Shown piece after piece: positions 1 through 8,968 of a DNA stretch of 64,000 bases (positions within the stretch are counted from its first letter, which is position 1; every line of letters starts with the position of its first letter). The stretch is from an uncultured Sphingomonadaceae bacterium (GTDB lineage: Bacteria > Pseudomonadota > Alphaproteobacteria > Sphingomonadales > Sphingomonadaceae). The notes below the pieces were generated by a model. That model had not been told where the DNA came from. It searched no databases and worked only from the letters and a program-made list of their open reading frames with translations. The translations under genes were made by a program, and so were the position numbers. The stretch covers positions 62,001 through 126,000 of the forward strand of contig CALMVA010000064.1 in NCBI GenBank assembly GCA_937873035.1, written 5' to 3'.

Positions 1-1792
1 GAAGCGCCTGAAGTGTTGCCACGTCATCGAGAAAGGTCGATGGGCTGGCAAGGCTGATCGTGCGGTAGGTTGCTGCGTTCTCAAGATCGATGAGCGGCGC
101 AAGGCTTGCATAGATCACGTGGCGCAGATTGACGATTTCGGCATCCACAGCTTCTCCACTGTCGACAAGCGCGGTGAGGCGGCGGGCCATGAAGCGCAGG
201 CGGCGGATGCGAAAGCCAAGGTCATGTGCGCGGAAAAACGCAATTGTGGTGTTGTTGCGCCCTTCGCCCGGCAGGCGGATGTCATCAATTCCGCGTGCGC
301 GAATTTCAGCCCATAAGCGATGCCGAAAATCTTCTGGAAGCGCCTCGTTGCGTGTGGCGGCAATGCGCGCTGCAAGGTCTGCCAATCCTTCAACGATCCC
401 GGCGAGTTTGAGATGCGCATAGCCTGCATAGGCATATCCTGCATCCGCCGTCGCACGGTCATGCGCCTTGGCCCGCCATGCCGCGACGCGCTTGGTCGTT
501 GGTTTGTCGATAAAGAAGGTCTTGCCGAAAAGCGCCTGCACCGCGGCGTCAATATCTGGCGTGAGCGCGTCAACAATGTGTTGCATCCGGCGGATGCGCG
601 TGGAGCGCGCGGCAATGTCTTCCAAATTATCCCGAATGGGCTGTTCGCGCGGCAGCTCAGACATGGCCCCCAAAATGGTGGTGAAAAAGCCCGGAAGGTC
701 GCCTTTGCCAGGGCGATTGAGGCTGATCGCCCGGATGCCGGGCTTGGGATCAATAAACACAAAGCGCCGATCCACCTCGCGGCGGGCGGGGCGATCTCGC
801 AATGCCTCAATTGCAGCTTTGAACGGCGCATTGGCGAGCACGGACCCATCGACCAGTGAAATGTCATCCACCAGTTTTCCGCTCTGCGGAATGATCGATG
901 AGAGGAAGGGCGCGCGATCTGGCCATTGCGTGCCGCGCGCTGAAACAAGACTGTCGAGTTCGCGCAGCTTGAATGGCGGGAAGGCACCGGGAAAGCTGGA
1001 TGTCGCGCGCGCCGCAAAGGTGAGGGCGATTGTGCTGCCGAGAGAAATCTCCTGTTCCGGGTCGTGCCGAAAGCGAATGACAAGGCGATGCTCATTTTCA
1101 ACCACGCGCGGCGGTGAGTTGAGCTGGAGTGTTTCCGGGTGGCCGTGAAAGTCGGTGACGGTCACGGCAAGGTCCAGCGGCTGACCGGGCGGAAGAAGCG
1201 ACCCATCAGGCGGTGAACTGGCCATCAAGTCAAAGGCATCGAGAATCATGCCAGAAAGCACCTGCCCGCCAAAGGGCGGCTCGAACCAGCGGGAGCGAAC
1301 GAAGCGGGTCAGCTTGGCGCGCACTTCTTCTCGCGCTTCTGACGCGACTGTGGTGTCGATGGTGCCGCCCTGTCGGTTGGCGACATACCAGGCGATGGGG
1401 GCTGCCCAGAACTTTGTGAACTTCCCCAAGGGACGCGCATCGGGATCAAGCAGAACGTCAACATCGGCCTTTTCAAGCCACAGGTCGGTCAGCGGCTCAA
1501 GCGACTGGCCCGTTGCCACGGCCTGCGCAAGAAAGATGCCGTTGATGCCGCCCGCGCTGGCGCCAGTGATAATGTCGGTCAGTACCCGCAGCGTCAGATT
1601 ATTGTCCGCCGCGATCTTGCGGAGCAATTCAAGGTAAAGCTGTTCAGAAAGCGAGAGGCCGTTTCCGCCCGCATGGAAAGCGCGGCTTGCGCGCGTCAGC
1701 TTCCAGATCTCTTTGGTTATGCCGTGCATATAAACGGCAAGGCTGATGCCACCGTAACAGACAAGCGCCAGCCGCAATTCCTTTTCATGCAT
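1..1792 (-). CDS. Patatin-like phospholipase family protein (DUF3376 type), C-terminus beyond window
   Basis: Predicted acyl hydrolase acting on lipids. The frame opens at ATG 1792 (MHEKELRLALVCYGGIS) and stays open to base 1, giving about 597 residues with the end missing. Seen: an N-terminal CYGGISLAVYMHG block near residues 12-24 (oxyanion region), a nucleophile elbow GASAGG with Ser79, and VDGS with Asp315. Together these form the Ser-Asp dyad of patatins. The long C-terminal part after about residue 340 fits the DUF3376 extension known in actinobacterial and alphaproteobacterial patatin-like proteins. No signal peptide is seen, so it is probably cytosolic or peripheral. It diverges from the Crp/Fnr regulator at 1983, with a 17-bp palindrome 30 bp upstream of the start. 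The substrate is unknown. Confidence 0.85.
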   Translation of the reverse strand, partial: MHEKELRLALVCYGGISLAVYMHGITKEIWKLTRASRAFHAGGNGLSLSEQLYLELLRKIAADNNLTLRVLTDIITGASAGGINGIFLAQAVATGQSLEPLTDLWLEKADVDVLLDPDARPLGKFTKFWAAPIAWYVANRQGGTIDTTVASEAREEVRAKLTRFVRSRWFEPPFGGQVLSGMILDAFDLMASSPPDGSLLPPGQPLDLAVTVTDFHGHPETLQLNSPPRVVENEHRLVIRFRHDPEQEISLGSTIALTFAARATSSFPGAFPPFKLRELDSLVSARGTQWPDRAPFLSSIIPQSGKLVDDISLVDGSVLANAPFKAAIEALRDRPARREVDRRFVFIDPKPGIRAISLNRPGKGDLPGFFTTILGAMSELPREQPIRDNLEDIAARSTRIRRMQHIVDALTPDIDAAVQALFGKTFFIDKPTTKRVAAWRAKAHDRATADAGYAYAGYAHLKLAGIVEGLADLAARIAATRNEALPEDFRHRLWAEIRARGIDDIRLPGEGRNNTTIAFFRAHDLGFRIRRLRFMARRLTALVDSGEAVDAEIVNLRHVIYASLAPLIDLENAATYRTISLASPSTFLDDVATLQAL

Positions 1793-1821
1793 TGCATGAC
1801 GTTATCGCGGCTGGCGCCTTT

Positions 1822-1838
1822 GTCGAGTAGAACTCGAC
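1822..1838. promoter_or_regulatory. Perfect 17-bp palindrome, candidate operator
   Basis: GTCGAGT and ACTCGAC form a perfect 7-bp inverted repeat around AGA. It sits 30 bp upstream of the patatin start and 145 bp upstream of the divergent Crp/Fnr gene. This is operator-like geometry, but the motif is not a canonical FNR (TTGAT-N4-ATCAA) or Crp site. The binding protein is unknown. Confidence 0.35.
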
Positions 1839-1982
1839 GCCCCCCATTTCCTGATTGCGACCCAGGACACTTCGTCAACGCCAGAGGCGTCTTGGATTGA
1901 CGTGGCAGACGCATAGCTTTGGCTTTCCGGCAAGACTGTAAAATGATATACAATCCACAGCTTTTTCAATGAGGTCGACGCG

Positions 1983-2690
1983 ATGGCGCAGATTACGGTG
2001 CCGGAACGCGGAATCATGTCGCGCTTTCCGCAACGGCTGCTGGAAGGCCTGCAGGCGCTTGCGACGCGTCGAACCTATTATGACGGGCAGCTTATCCACC
2101 AGCGGGGTGATGAACGCGCTGGCGTGGATTTCATCTGGCGCGGGATGGTGCGGCTGGGGACTGTTGGCAAATCGGGCCACACGATCTCCACCAGCCTGCT
2201 GCGCGCTGGTGATATGTATGGCGAAATGACTGTATTTGCTCGAATTTCTCGGATGCAGGATGCCTATGCGATTGGCGAAACGATCATCGATCATGTGCCG
2301 GCATCGCGGTTTCGGCGCGTCTTGCAGGATGAGGCTGAACTGGTTGATCTTGTTTTTGAGATGATGGCCCGGCGGCAGGCGCGCGCCTTGCGCGAAATTG
2401 ACGATATATTGCGCCGCCCCCTAATCGAGCGGCTGGCGCGCCATTTGCTTGAGCGGGATAAATTGACGGGCGGCACCGGCCTTATCGACACCGGCAAGAA
2501 TGATCTTGCAGAAGCACTTGGTGTCTCGCGCGTGGCGATCAGCAATGTCTTGTCGCGCTTGGGCGCGATGGGGTTTGTGCGCTCTGGCTACAACAAGGTT
2601 GAAATCCTTGATTCGGCGGCACTGGACAGTTGGCTGCACGAGCAAGGGGATTCGCTGATGATCGTGCAAAAGCCGTCGCACGCTGATTGA
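1983..2690 (+). CDS. Crp/Fnr-family transcriptional regulator
   Basis: DNA-binding regulator of 235 residues, the usual length for the family. Residues ~15-130 form the cyclic-nucleotide-type beta-barrel. Residues ~145-220 carry the Crp-type winged helix, with recognition segment DLAEALGVSRVAISNVLSRL around residues 174-193. There are no cysteines suited to an FNR iron-sulfur cluster, so oxygen sensing by a cluster is not supported. The start at ATG 1983 has GAGG about 10 bases upstream. The neighbour on the other side is the divergent patatin-like gene, a plausible but unproven target. The ligand cannot be read from sequence. Confidence 0.85.
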   Translation: MAQITVPERGIMSRFPQRLLEGLQALATRRTYYDGQLIHQRGDERAGVDFIWRGMVRLGTVGKSGHTISTSLLRAGDMYGEMTVFARISRMQDAYAIGETIIDHVPASRFRRVLQDEAELVDLVFEMMARRQARALREIDDILRRPLIERLARHLLERDKLTGGTGLIDTGKNDLAEALGVSRVAISNVLSRLGAMGFVRSGYNKVEILDSAALDSWLHEQGDSLMIVQKPSHAD

Positions 2691-2743
2691 CCGGGCGTTT
2701 GCATCTTCCTATGTTCCCTTTTCGTTCAAATTGAGGATTGGGC

Positions 2744-4117
2744 ATGGCGCGCGCGCAAAAGCGGTTTGTTTGCCAGAATTGTGGAAGCGTCAGCCCCAAA
2801 TGGGCAGGACAATGCACCGATTGTGGTGACTGGAACTCGATGGTGGAAGACGCAGCGGTCACCGTCACCCCATTTCGCGCCAAGCATGATCTGCAAGGCG
2901 GCGGTCGGCCCATCGATCTTGTCGGGCTGAATGTTGAAACCACGCTGCCAGAGCGGATGCCAAGCGGCATTGCCGAGCTGGACCGCGCGCTTGGGGGCGG
3001 CTTTGTGGCTGGTTCCGCCACGCTCATCGGTGGTGATCCCGGCATCGGCAAATCGACTTTGCTGTTGCAGGCGGCGGCGCGCATTGCCGAACAGGGCAAG
3101 GCTGTTGCTTATATTTCGGGCGAGGAAGCGTCGGATCAGGTCCGTTTGCGCGCGCAGCGGCTGGGGCTTGGCAATGCCCCTGTCCAGCTTGGCGCGGCGA
3201 CGTCGGTGCGCGACATCTTGACGACGCTGGGCGCGGGCGCGCCACCCGCGCTGGCCATCATCGATTCCATCCAGACGATGCACAGCGATCTCATCGAAGG
3301 TGCACCGGGCACAGTCAGTCAGGTGCGCGCAGCATCGCAGGAACTGATCCGCTTCGCCAAGGAGCGGGGCACGGCAATAGTTCTTGTCGGCCATGTCACC
3401 AAGGATGGCACAATCGCCGGACCGCGCGTTCTGGAGCATATGGTGGATACCGTGCTGAGCTTTGAAGGCGAGCGCAGCCATCAATACCGGATTTTGCGCG
3501 CGGTGAAGAACCGTTTTGGCGGCACCGATGAAATTGGCGTCTTTGCGATGGAAGCCTCTGGCCTGTCTGAAGTCGGCAACCCATCCTCGCTGTTTTTGAC
3601 GGCGCGGGACGAGACGGTGACGGGCACGACCGTATTTCCGGCGCTGGAAGGCACGCGCCCGGTGTTGGTCGAGGTGCAGGCGCTGACTGTGCGGCTGGCA
3701 AGCGGGGCGACGCCACGTCGCGCGGTTGTGGGGTGGGATTCGGGGCGTCTGGCTATGATCCTTGCCGTGCTGGAGGCGCGCTGCGGTCTTTCGCTGTCAT
3801 CGGCAGAAGTTTATCTCAATATCGCAGGCGGCTATCGCCTTTCTGACCCGGCGGCCGATTTGGCGGTTGCCGCTGCAATTATTTCGGCCTGGACGGAGCG
3901 GCCCATGCCGATTGATACGATTGTTTTTGGCGAACTTGCACTGTCTGGCGAAGTGCGTCCCGTCGCACATGGCGGGCTGCGGCTGCGCGAGGCGGCAAAG
4001 CTGGGCTTTGACCGTGCGCTCATCCCCTCTGGCGGGGCTGCCGATGCCGGGGCGATCTCCACGCAAAACTTCCGCACGCTTGGACAGTTTGTTGACCATA
4101 TGCTCGCGCGGGGATAG
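2744..4117 (+). CDS. radA: DNA repair protein RadA
   Basis: RecA-like branch-migration helicase that acts on recombination intermediates. It has 457 residues, a normal length. The N-terminal C4 zinc finger uses CQNC and CTDC (residues ~10-27). Walker A is GGDPGIGKST (~96-105), the RadA-specific KNRFG motif lies near residue 250, and the C-terminal third is the Lon-protease-like domain. ATG 2744 is preferred over an in-frame TTG two codons earlier because TTGAGGA sits 7 bases before it. It leads a tightly packed run with cvpA, the NifU-like gene, the antiporter and DUF423. Confidence 0.95.
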   Translation: MARAQKRFVCQNCGSVSPKWAGQCTDCGDWNSMVEDAAVTVTPFRAKHDLQGGGRPIDLVGLNVETTLPERMPSGIAELDRALGGGFVAGSATLIGGDPGIGKSTLLLQAAARIAEQGKAVAYISGEEASDQVRLRAQRLGLGNAPVQLGAATSVRDILTTLGAGAPPALAIIDSIQTMHSDLIEGAPGTVSQVRAASQELIRFAKERGTAIVLVGHVTKDGTIAGPRVLEHMVDTVLSFEGERSHQYRILRAVKNRFGGTDEIGVFAMEASGLSEVGNPSSLFLTARDETVTGTTVFPALEGTRPVLVEVQALTVRLASGATPRRAVVGWDSGRLAMILAVLEARCGLSLSSAEVYLNIAGGYRLSDPAADLAVAAAIISAWTERPMPIDTIVFGELALSGEVRPVAHGGLRLREAAKLGFDRALIPSGGAADAGAISTQNFRTLGQFVDHMLARG

Positions 4118-4127
4118 CCGCTGGGGA

Positions 4128-4646
4128 ATGACGGCACTCGACATCATCGTGCTCATTCTGATGGGCGGCGGCGGCTTTCTCGGCTTTATGCGCGGCTTTG
4201 TAACGGAAGCGCTGTCGCTTGGCGCGTGGGCACTCGCCATTGCGTGTGTCAAGATGTTCCACGGCCCCGTCACGGCGGCGCTGGCCGATGTGGTGGGCAC
4301 TGTGTCGGGCGCTTCTGCACTTTCGTTCGCACTTGTTTTTGGCACCGCCATGTTCGGCGGCAAGATGATTGCCAGGCGCGCGGGTGAAGGCACGCGCAAT
4401 TCCTTTGTGGGCTCGTTTGATCGTGTTCTTGGGCTGGGCTTTGGGGCGGTGAAGGGGCTGCTATTTGCGTCGGTTGGCTTTCTCTTCGTGACGCTCGTTT
4501 ATGATACCATTTACGGTCACGAGGCGGAGCGTCCGGCATGGCTTGACGAGGCGAAGACCTACACGCTCCTCAGTGCGAGTTCGCGGGCGCTCGTCGATTT
4601 CGTAAATGAGCGACGCAATGGCGATGCACCGTCGAAGCGCACATGA
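4128..4646 (+). CDS. CvpA family inner-membrane protein
   Basis: Membrane protein of 172 residues with four hydrophobic segments: MTALDIIVLILMGGGGFLGF at the N-terminus, then around residues 30-50, 62-80 and 105-125. This is the CvpA/colicin V production family pattern, with the typical glycine-rich first helix and an R-G-F motif after it. Homologues are implicated in envelope homeostasis, but the molecular role is unknown. ATG 4128 lies 10 bases after radA. An in-frame extension upstream would overlap radA by hundreds of bases and is rejected. Its stop overlaps the next start in ATGA, implying translational coupling. Confidence 0.88.
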   Translation: MTALDIIVLILMGGGGFLGFMRGFVTEALSLGAWALAIACVKMFHGPVTAALADVVGTVSGASALSFALVFGTAMFGGKMIARRAGEGTRNSFVGSFDRVLGLGFGAVKGLLFASVGFLFVTLVYDTIYGHEAERPAWLDEAKTYTLLSASSRALVDFVNERRNGDAPSKRT

Positions 4647-5068
4647 GCGGCACACTCTACACGACCGAGATATTGCGGCTGGCGACCAACATTCCGCACC
4701 TTGGACGACTGGACGCGCCTGATGGCTGCGCCGACAAGCGATCCCTGACCTGTGGTAGCAAGATTTCTGTCGATGTGCGTTTGGACGATGCCGGGCAGGT
4801 GCAAGATTTTGCGCAGATGGTGAGCGCCTGCGCGCTGGGGCAAGCCTCCGCCTGCCTGTTGGGCCGCGACGTTGTGGGCAAAAATCTGGCCGAGCTTGAA
4901 GCCGCACGCGACACTCTCAGGCTCTGGCTGAAACGCGAGGCAGACGGACCGGGCGATTGGCAGGGGCTTAGCGTTTTTGAAGCGGCGCGCGACTATCCGG
5001 CACGCCATGCCGCGATATTGCTGCCGTTTGACGCCGTGATTGAAGCAATTCGGAAGGCACGTCGATGA
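4643..5068 (+). CDS. NifU/IscU-like iron-sulfur cluster scaffold protein
   Basis: Protein of 141 residues resembling the NifU N-terminal/IscU fold, which holds nascent Fe-S clusters. Conserved-looking cysteines occur at DGCADKRSLTCGS (around residues 29 and 37) and VSACALGQASACLLG (around 63 and 71). The C-G-S and A-C-A-L-G-Q-A-S sequences are typical of the alphaproteobacterial variant. It overlaps cvpA by ATGA and the antiporter gene by ATGA. It stands alone, without iscS, iscA or suf genes nearby, so its exact partner is unknown. Confidence 0.8.
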   Translation: MSGTLYTTEILRLATNIPHLGRLDAPDGCADKRSLTCGSKISVDVRLDDAGQVQDFAQMVSACALGQASACLLGRDVVGKNLAELEAARDTLRLWLKREADGPGDWQGLSVFEAARDYPARHAAILLPFDAVIEAIRKARR

Positions 5069-6807
5069 ACGAGGAGTCACTCCTTCAGGAAGCCGTCATC
5101 CTTCTTGGGTCTGGCCTGCTTCTTGTCATGATATTTCGGCGCTTTGGCCTTGGTGCGGTGCTTGGCTATCTTGTGGCAGGCGTGCTTATCGGTCCGCATG
5201 GGTTGGGGCTGGCGGGCGGCGGTGAGTCCAAGCTTGCGATTGCGGAAATTGGCATTGCGCTGCTGCTCTTTCTTGTCGGGCTGGAACTGCATCCGGCGCG
5301 ATTGTGGCGGCTCAAGCGCGATATTTTCGGCCTGGGTCTGCTTCAGGTCGTGATATGTGGGCTGGTGCTTGCAGACACGATCATGCTGCTGGCGGGTTTT
5401 ACATGGGGGGCGGGACTGGCGCTGGGGCTGCCACTAGCCCTGTCGTCCACGGCACAGGTTTTGCCGAGCCTCAAATCTTCGGGCCGGATCAACACGCCAT
5501 TCGGCGAGCGGGCCTTTTCCATCCTGCTGTTTCAGGATCTGGCAATTGTGCCGCTCATCACCGTGATTGCCGCCTTGTCCCGCGCGCCTGCCGATCCGGC
5601 AATGCCGCCGGGCTGGTTGCTCGCCATCTACACGGTTTTGGCGATTTTGGGGCTGGTGCTGGCTGGTCGCTTCCTGATCCGGCCGCTGCTGCGTTTGACG
5701 GGTAAATTGGGAGAACGCGAACTTTTTGTGGTTGTCGGACTATTCACTGTGCTGGGCGCTGCGGCGCTGATGGAGAGCCTCCATCTCTCGACTGCACTTG
5801 GCGCGTTTGTGGCCGGGGTGATGCTGGCGGATTCGCCCTATCGGCATGAGATTGAAAGCGATGTTGAGCCTTTCCGCTCTATCCTGCTTGGGCTGTTCTT
5901 CCTTGCGGTTGGCATGGTGCTCGATATTCCGGCGATCATGGCCAATCCGCTTTTCGTGGCGGGGTTCGCCGCGCTGCTTGTGCTGCTCAAGACGGGCATC
6001 ATCTGGGCGCTGGCGCGTTATTTTGGCTTTGCGAACCGGCCAGCGCTGGGTTTGGGGCTGCTGCTAAGTCAGGGCGGTGAGTTTGGCTTTGTGCTGTTTA
6101 CGCAGGCGCAAGGGGCGATGCTCATCGAGCCGCAGGCTGCAAGCCTGTTCAGTGCGATTGTGACGCTCTCCATGGCGACGACGCCGTTCCTGCTGATGGT
6201 GGCGCGCCGCTTTGAATATGCGTCCGCCTCGGAAGGCGATGCGCCGGAGGGACCGGACAATGCGGCGCGGGCGAGCGCGATCATCGTGGGCTTTGGGCGT
6301 TTCGGGCAAACTGTGTCGCAGGTGCTGCGCGGGCAGGGCGTTTCAGTGACGCTCATCGATGTGAAGCCCGCACAGATTGAAACGAGTGGCACCTATGGGT
6401 CCAAGGTCTATTATGGCGATGGGCGGCGCGTTGACATTTTGCGGCGCGCTGGTGGCGATACCGCGCAGCTCATTCTCTTCTGCACCGATGATGCCACCAC
6501 GGGTCCGGCCCAGTTGCAGCCCGTGTTGGAGGCTTTTCCGCAAGCGGCGGTTCTGGTGCGGGCGTTCGATCGCCGGCAAGTGATCGCGTTTGATAATCTC
6601 GATCTTGCAGCCGTCGTCCGCGAGGTACATGAATCAGCCGTCCTGATGGGCGCGAGTGCCTTGAGTGCGCTGGGCTGGGAAGAGAACGAAATCGAGCGGG
6701 GTGTGTCGGAATACCGCGCGCGTGACGATATGCGCCTGCGCGCACAGATCGAAAGTGGCGATCTGCACGCACTCAAACACATCCATATAAAGGCGAGGGA
6801 CAAATGA
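5065..6807 (+). CDS. Monovalent cation:proton antiporter-2 (KefB/KefC type)
   Basis: Potassium efflux/cation-proton antiporter of 580 residues in the inner membrane. Residues ~1-385 hold about 12 hydrophobic segments with the CPA2 hallmarks GVLIGPHGLG and a glutamate-rich FLVGLELHP motif. After a short linker, residues ~412-530 form an RCK/TrkA-N Rossmann domain (AIIVGFGRFGQTV, then LIDVKP) that binds NAD(H) or a nucleotide. It is shorter than E. coli KefB/KefC at the C-terminus. Start and stop overlap neighbours by ATGA. Ion specificity and glutathione gating are not established. Confidence 0.9.
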   Translation: MNEESLLQEAVILLGSGLLLVMIFRRFGLGAVLGYLVAGVLIGPHGLGLAGGGESKLAIAEIGIALLLFLVGLELHPARLWRLKRDIFGLGLLQVVICGLVLADTIMLLAGFTWGAGLALGLPLALSSTAQVLPSLKSSGRINTPFGERAFSILLFQDLAIVPLITVIAALSRAPADPAMPPGWLLAIYTVLAILGLVLAGRFLIRPLLRLTGKLGERELFVVVGLFTVLGAAALMESLHLSTALGAFVAGVMLADSPYRHEIESDVEPFRSILLGLFFLAVGMVLDIPAIMANPLFVAGFAALLVLLKTGIIWALARYFGFANRPALGLGLLLSQGGEFGFVLFTQAQGAMLIEPQAASLFSAIVTLSMATTPFLLMVARRFEYASASEGDAPEGPDNAARASAIIVGFGRFGQTVSQVLRGQGVSVTLIDVKPAQIETSGTYGSKVYYGDGRRVDILRRAGGDTAQLILFCTDDATTGPAQLQPVLEAFPQAAVLVRAFDRRQVIAFDNLDLAAVVREVHESAVLMGASALSALGWEENEIERGVSEYRARDDMRLRAQIESGDLHALKHIHIKARDK

Positions 6808-7127
6808 TTGAGGCGCTGGCAGCATTTTCCGCAGCACTTGCCATCGCGGCAGGCGCATTTGGCGCGCATGGCGTTGAGGGGCACGCGGCTGAATGGCTCA
6901 AAACGGGGGCCGCCTATCAGTTGGTCCACGCCGTGGTTGTGCTGGTGATCGCAAGGACGCATGGCACTCAGGCCGCGTTGCTGCTGGCAGGTGCGCTGAT
7001 TTTTGCAGGAACGCTCTATCTTATGGCGCTGGGTGCACCGCGCTGGTTTGGCGCAATCACGCCAATTGGCGGGGCTACCATGATTATCGGTTGGCTGTGG
7101 CTGGGTGTGGCCCTTGCCCGGAAGTAA
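6804..7127 (+). CDS. DUF423 family (YgdD-like) membrane protein
   Basis: Small membrane protein of 107 residues with four hydrophobic helices. The opening has the DUF423 signature: AIAAGAFGAHG followed by W-KTGAAYQLVHA, and a later ITPIGG motif. It is coupled to the antiporter gene by ATGA and ends one base from the convergent aroB stop. Function is unknown in the family. The link with the antiporter is positional only. Confidence 0.85.
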   Translation: MIEALAAFSAALAIAAGAFGAHGVEGHAAEWLKTGAAYQLVHAVVVLVIARTHGTQAALLLAGALIFAGTLYLMALGAPRWFGAITPIGGATMIIGWLWLGVALARK

Positions 7128-8225
7128 TCAGGCGGCGGCGCCATCGAGGAATGCCGCGATCTCATCGAGATTGACGGTGCGGTCGACATAGCTCTGCCCA
7201 ATCCCTCGTGCGAGGATGAAGGGCAGCGTGCCGCCCGACATTTTCTTATCGTGCAACATATGCGCCACGAGCGCCTTGCCGTGTGCCTTGACGTGCGCAG
7301 CCTCAAGCGTGGATGGCAGGCCAATCGCCTGGAGATGCGCGTTGACGCGCGCACTCGCATCAGGTGCGCATCGGCCTGACTTGGCCGAAAAGCCGTAAGC
7401 GAGCGCGATGCCGGCTGCGACAGCCTCGCCGTGGAAAAGAATATCGGAAAAGCCGGTATCGGCCTCCAGCGCATGGCCAAAGGTATGACCAAGGTTGAGC
7501 AGCGCGCGCACATCATCGGTTTCACGCTCGTCAGCAGCAACGATGGCGGCCTTGGCGCGCACGCTATGCTCGATGGCGTAAGAAAGTGCCGCCGGGTCCC
7601 GCGCCAGCACGCTGCGTGCATTTGCCTCGCACCAGTCGAAAAAGGCGGGGTCGTTGATGAGCCCATATTTCACGACTTCGGCATAGCCGGCACGCATTTG
7701 GCGATCAGGCAGCGTATCGAGCACGCTGGGGTCTATCACGACGCGCACGGGCTGGTGAAAGCTGCCGACAAGGTTTTTGCCTGCCCTCACGTTGATTGCG
7801 GTCTTGCCGCCAACCGATGAATCAACCTGTGCCAGCAAGGTTGTCGGCACCTGAATAAAGTCGCAGCCGCGCTTGAGGATGGAGGCCGCGAAGCCGACGA
7901 GATCACCAATGACCCCGCCGCCAAGGGCGATCAATTTGTCTTTGCGCTCCACACCGAGATCAAGCAGCTCATCCATCAGCCGCTCCAGTTGCCGCCAGCT
8001 TTTGCTCGCCTCACCAGAGGGCAGGATAATCGTATGACATTCTTTGCCAAGCGATGCCGTCAAACGTGTAAGCTGTGTTTTGGCAACCTCTTCATCGGTG
8101 ATGATGATAGCGGGCCGTGGGCCGAGCAATGGAGCGATACACTCATGCGCGCGGTCGAGCAGGCCGTTGTCGATGAGAATGTCATAGCTGCGGGCGCCCA
8201 GCCCGACATTGACTGTTGCCGTCAT
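7128..8225 (-). CDS. aroB: 3-dehydroquinate synthase
   Basis: Second step of the shikimate pathway: converts DAHP to 3-dehydroquinate, using NAD and a divalent metal. It has 365 residues, a standard length. Seen: the NAD-binding glycine-rich GGGVIGDLVGFAAS segment (~100-113), LAQVDSSVGGKTAIN (~130-144) and the metal-binding NLGHTFGHALE histidines (~244-254). It overlaps aroK by 4 bases (stop/start), forming the usual aroK-aroB operon read right to left. Confidence 0.96.
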   Translation of the reverse strand: MTATVNVGLGARSYDILIDNGLLDRAHECIAPLLGPRPAIIITDEEVAKTQLTRLTASLGKECHTIILPSGEASKSWRQLERLMDELLDLGVERKDKLIALGGGVIGDLVGFAASILKRGCDFIQVPTTLLAQVDSSVGGKTAINVRAGKNLVGSFHQPVRVVIDPSVLDTLPDRQMRAGYAEVVKYGLINDPAFFDWCEANARSVLARDPAALSYAIEHSVRAKAAIVAADERETDDVRALLNLGHTFGHALEADTGFSDILFHGEAVAAGIALAYGFSAKSGRCAPDASARVNAHLQAIGLPSTLEAAHVKAHGKALVAHMLHDKKMSGGTLPFILARGIGQSYVDRTVNLDEIAAFLDGAAA

Positions 8226-8758
8226 GAGAGTGCTTTCAAGATCTTGTCGAGCGTCGTTTCGTGCGGGCTCGCCTGGCTTTTGATGTGAATGTGCGCCTGC
8301 GCATAAATGGGGGAACGGACGGCGGCGAGCTTGGTCAGAATTTCCCTTGGATCGCCATTGGCGAGAAGCGGGCGATCTCCCTTGCGCGCGGTGCGGTCAA
8401 CCAGCGTGTCGATGTCTGCATCAAGCCAGATGACGACCGCGCGCTCAAGCATCAACGCGCGCGTTTCATCATTGATGAAGGCGCCACCGCCAGTTGCGAT
8501 GATCTTGCGCTTGCCATCAAACAGCCGCGAGATCACGCGCCGTTCCCCGTCGCGGAAATGGGCTTCGCCAAACTTCTCGAAGATTTCCGGGATGGAGAGG
8601 CCCGCCGCCTCGACAATCTCATGATCGGCATCGACGAAGGGCAGGTGCAGCTTTTGCGCAAGCCTTTTGCCGATGCTCGTCTTGCCCACGCCCATCATCC
8701 CGACAAGGGCAATGGGCTTGCGATGCAGGTCTTGTTGGGAAAGGCAGGACGAATTCAT
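8222..8758 (-). CDS. aroK: Shikimate kinase
   Basis: Phosphorylates shikimate to shikimate-3-phosphate with ATP. It has 178 residues. Walker A GMMGVGKTSIG is at ~21-31, the substrate-binding D-x-D pair is in FVDADHEI, and the central glycine motif ATGGGAF is near residue 90. The lid has RPLL, and the final 10 residues close the fold. Upstream of ATG 8758 lies a 78-base gap to the divergent small membrane gene. Translation of aroB is probably coupled through the 4-base overlap. Confidence 0.95.
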   Translation of the reverse strand: MNSSCLSQQDLHRKPIALVGMMGVGKTSIGKRLAQKLHLPFVDADHEIVEAAGLSIPEIFEKFGEAHFRDGERRVISRLFDGKRKIIATGGGAFINDETRALMLERAVVIWLDADIDTLVDRTARKGDRPLLANGDPREILTKLAAVRSPIYAQAHIHIKSQASPHETTLDKILKALS

Positions 8759-8836
8759 TGCCGGGGGCTATACACAGGCACAGCCTGTCGGGCAAAAGGC
8801 CCGTGAAATTGGATGGAATAGGGTCAAACGGGTAAA

Positions 8837-8968
8837 ATGGGCAGACCAGTAAAGCTTGGACTCGCGCTCGTGGCGATCATCGGGTTGATGTTCTTTTTCG
8901 CGGGATTGAGCGGGGAAAAGCCGATCAGACATATTGAGAAGCCGGTGACTGTCCATGCGCCTGCCTGA
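8837..8968 (+). CDS. 43-residue predicted single-pass membrane peptide
   Basis: Short frame from ATG 8837 to TGA 8966-8968. One hydrophobic helix spans residues ~7-24 (LGLALVAIIGLMFFFAGL), followed by a charged tail ending HIEKPVTVHAPA. It overlaps the start of the next gene by 14 bases, the geometry of a coupled upstream gene. The ribosome binding site is weak (GGTAAA). No family is recognised. It could be a real accessory peptide for the secreted protein downstream or a chance frame. Confidence 0.5.
   Translation: MGRPVKLGLALVAIIGLMFFFAGLSGEKPIRHIEKPVTVHAPA

Noticed and set aside
115-1101. Arg/Ser-rich minus-strand frame
   Set aside because: It overlaps the patatin-like gene in another frame of the same strand; only the patatin frame has family motifs (GASAGG, VDGS).
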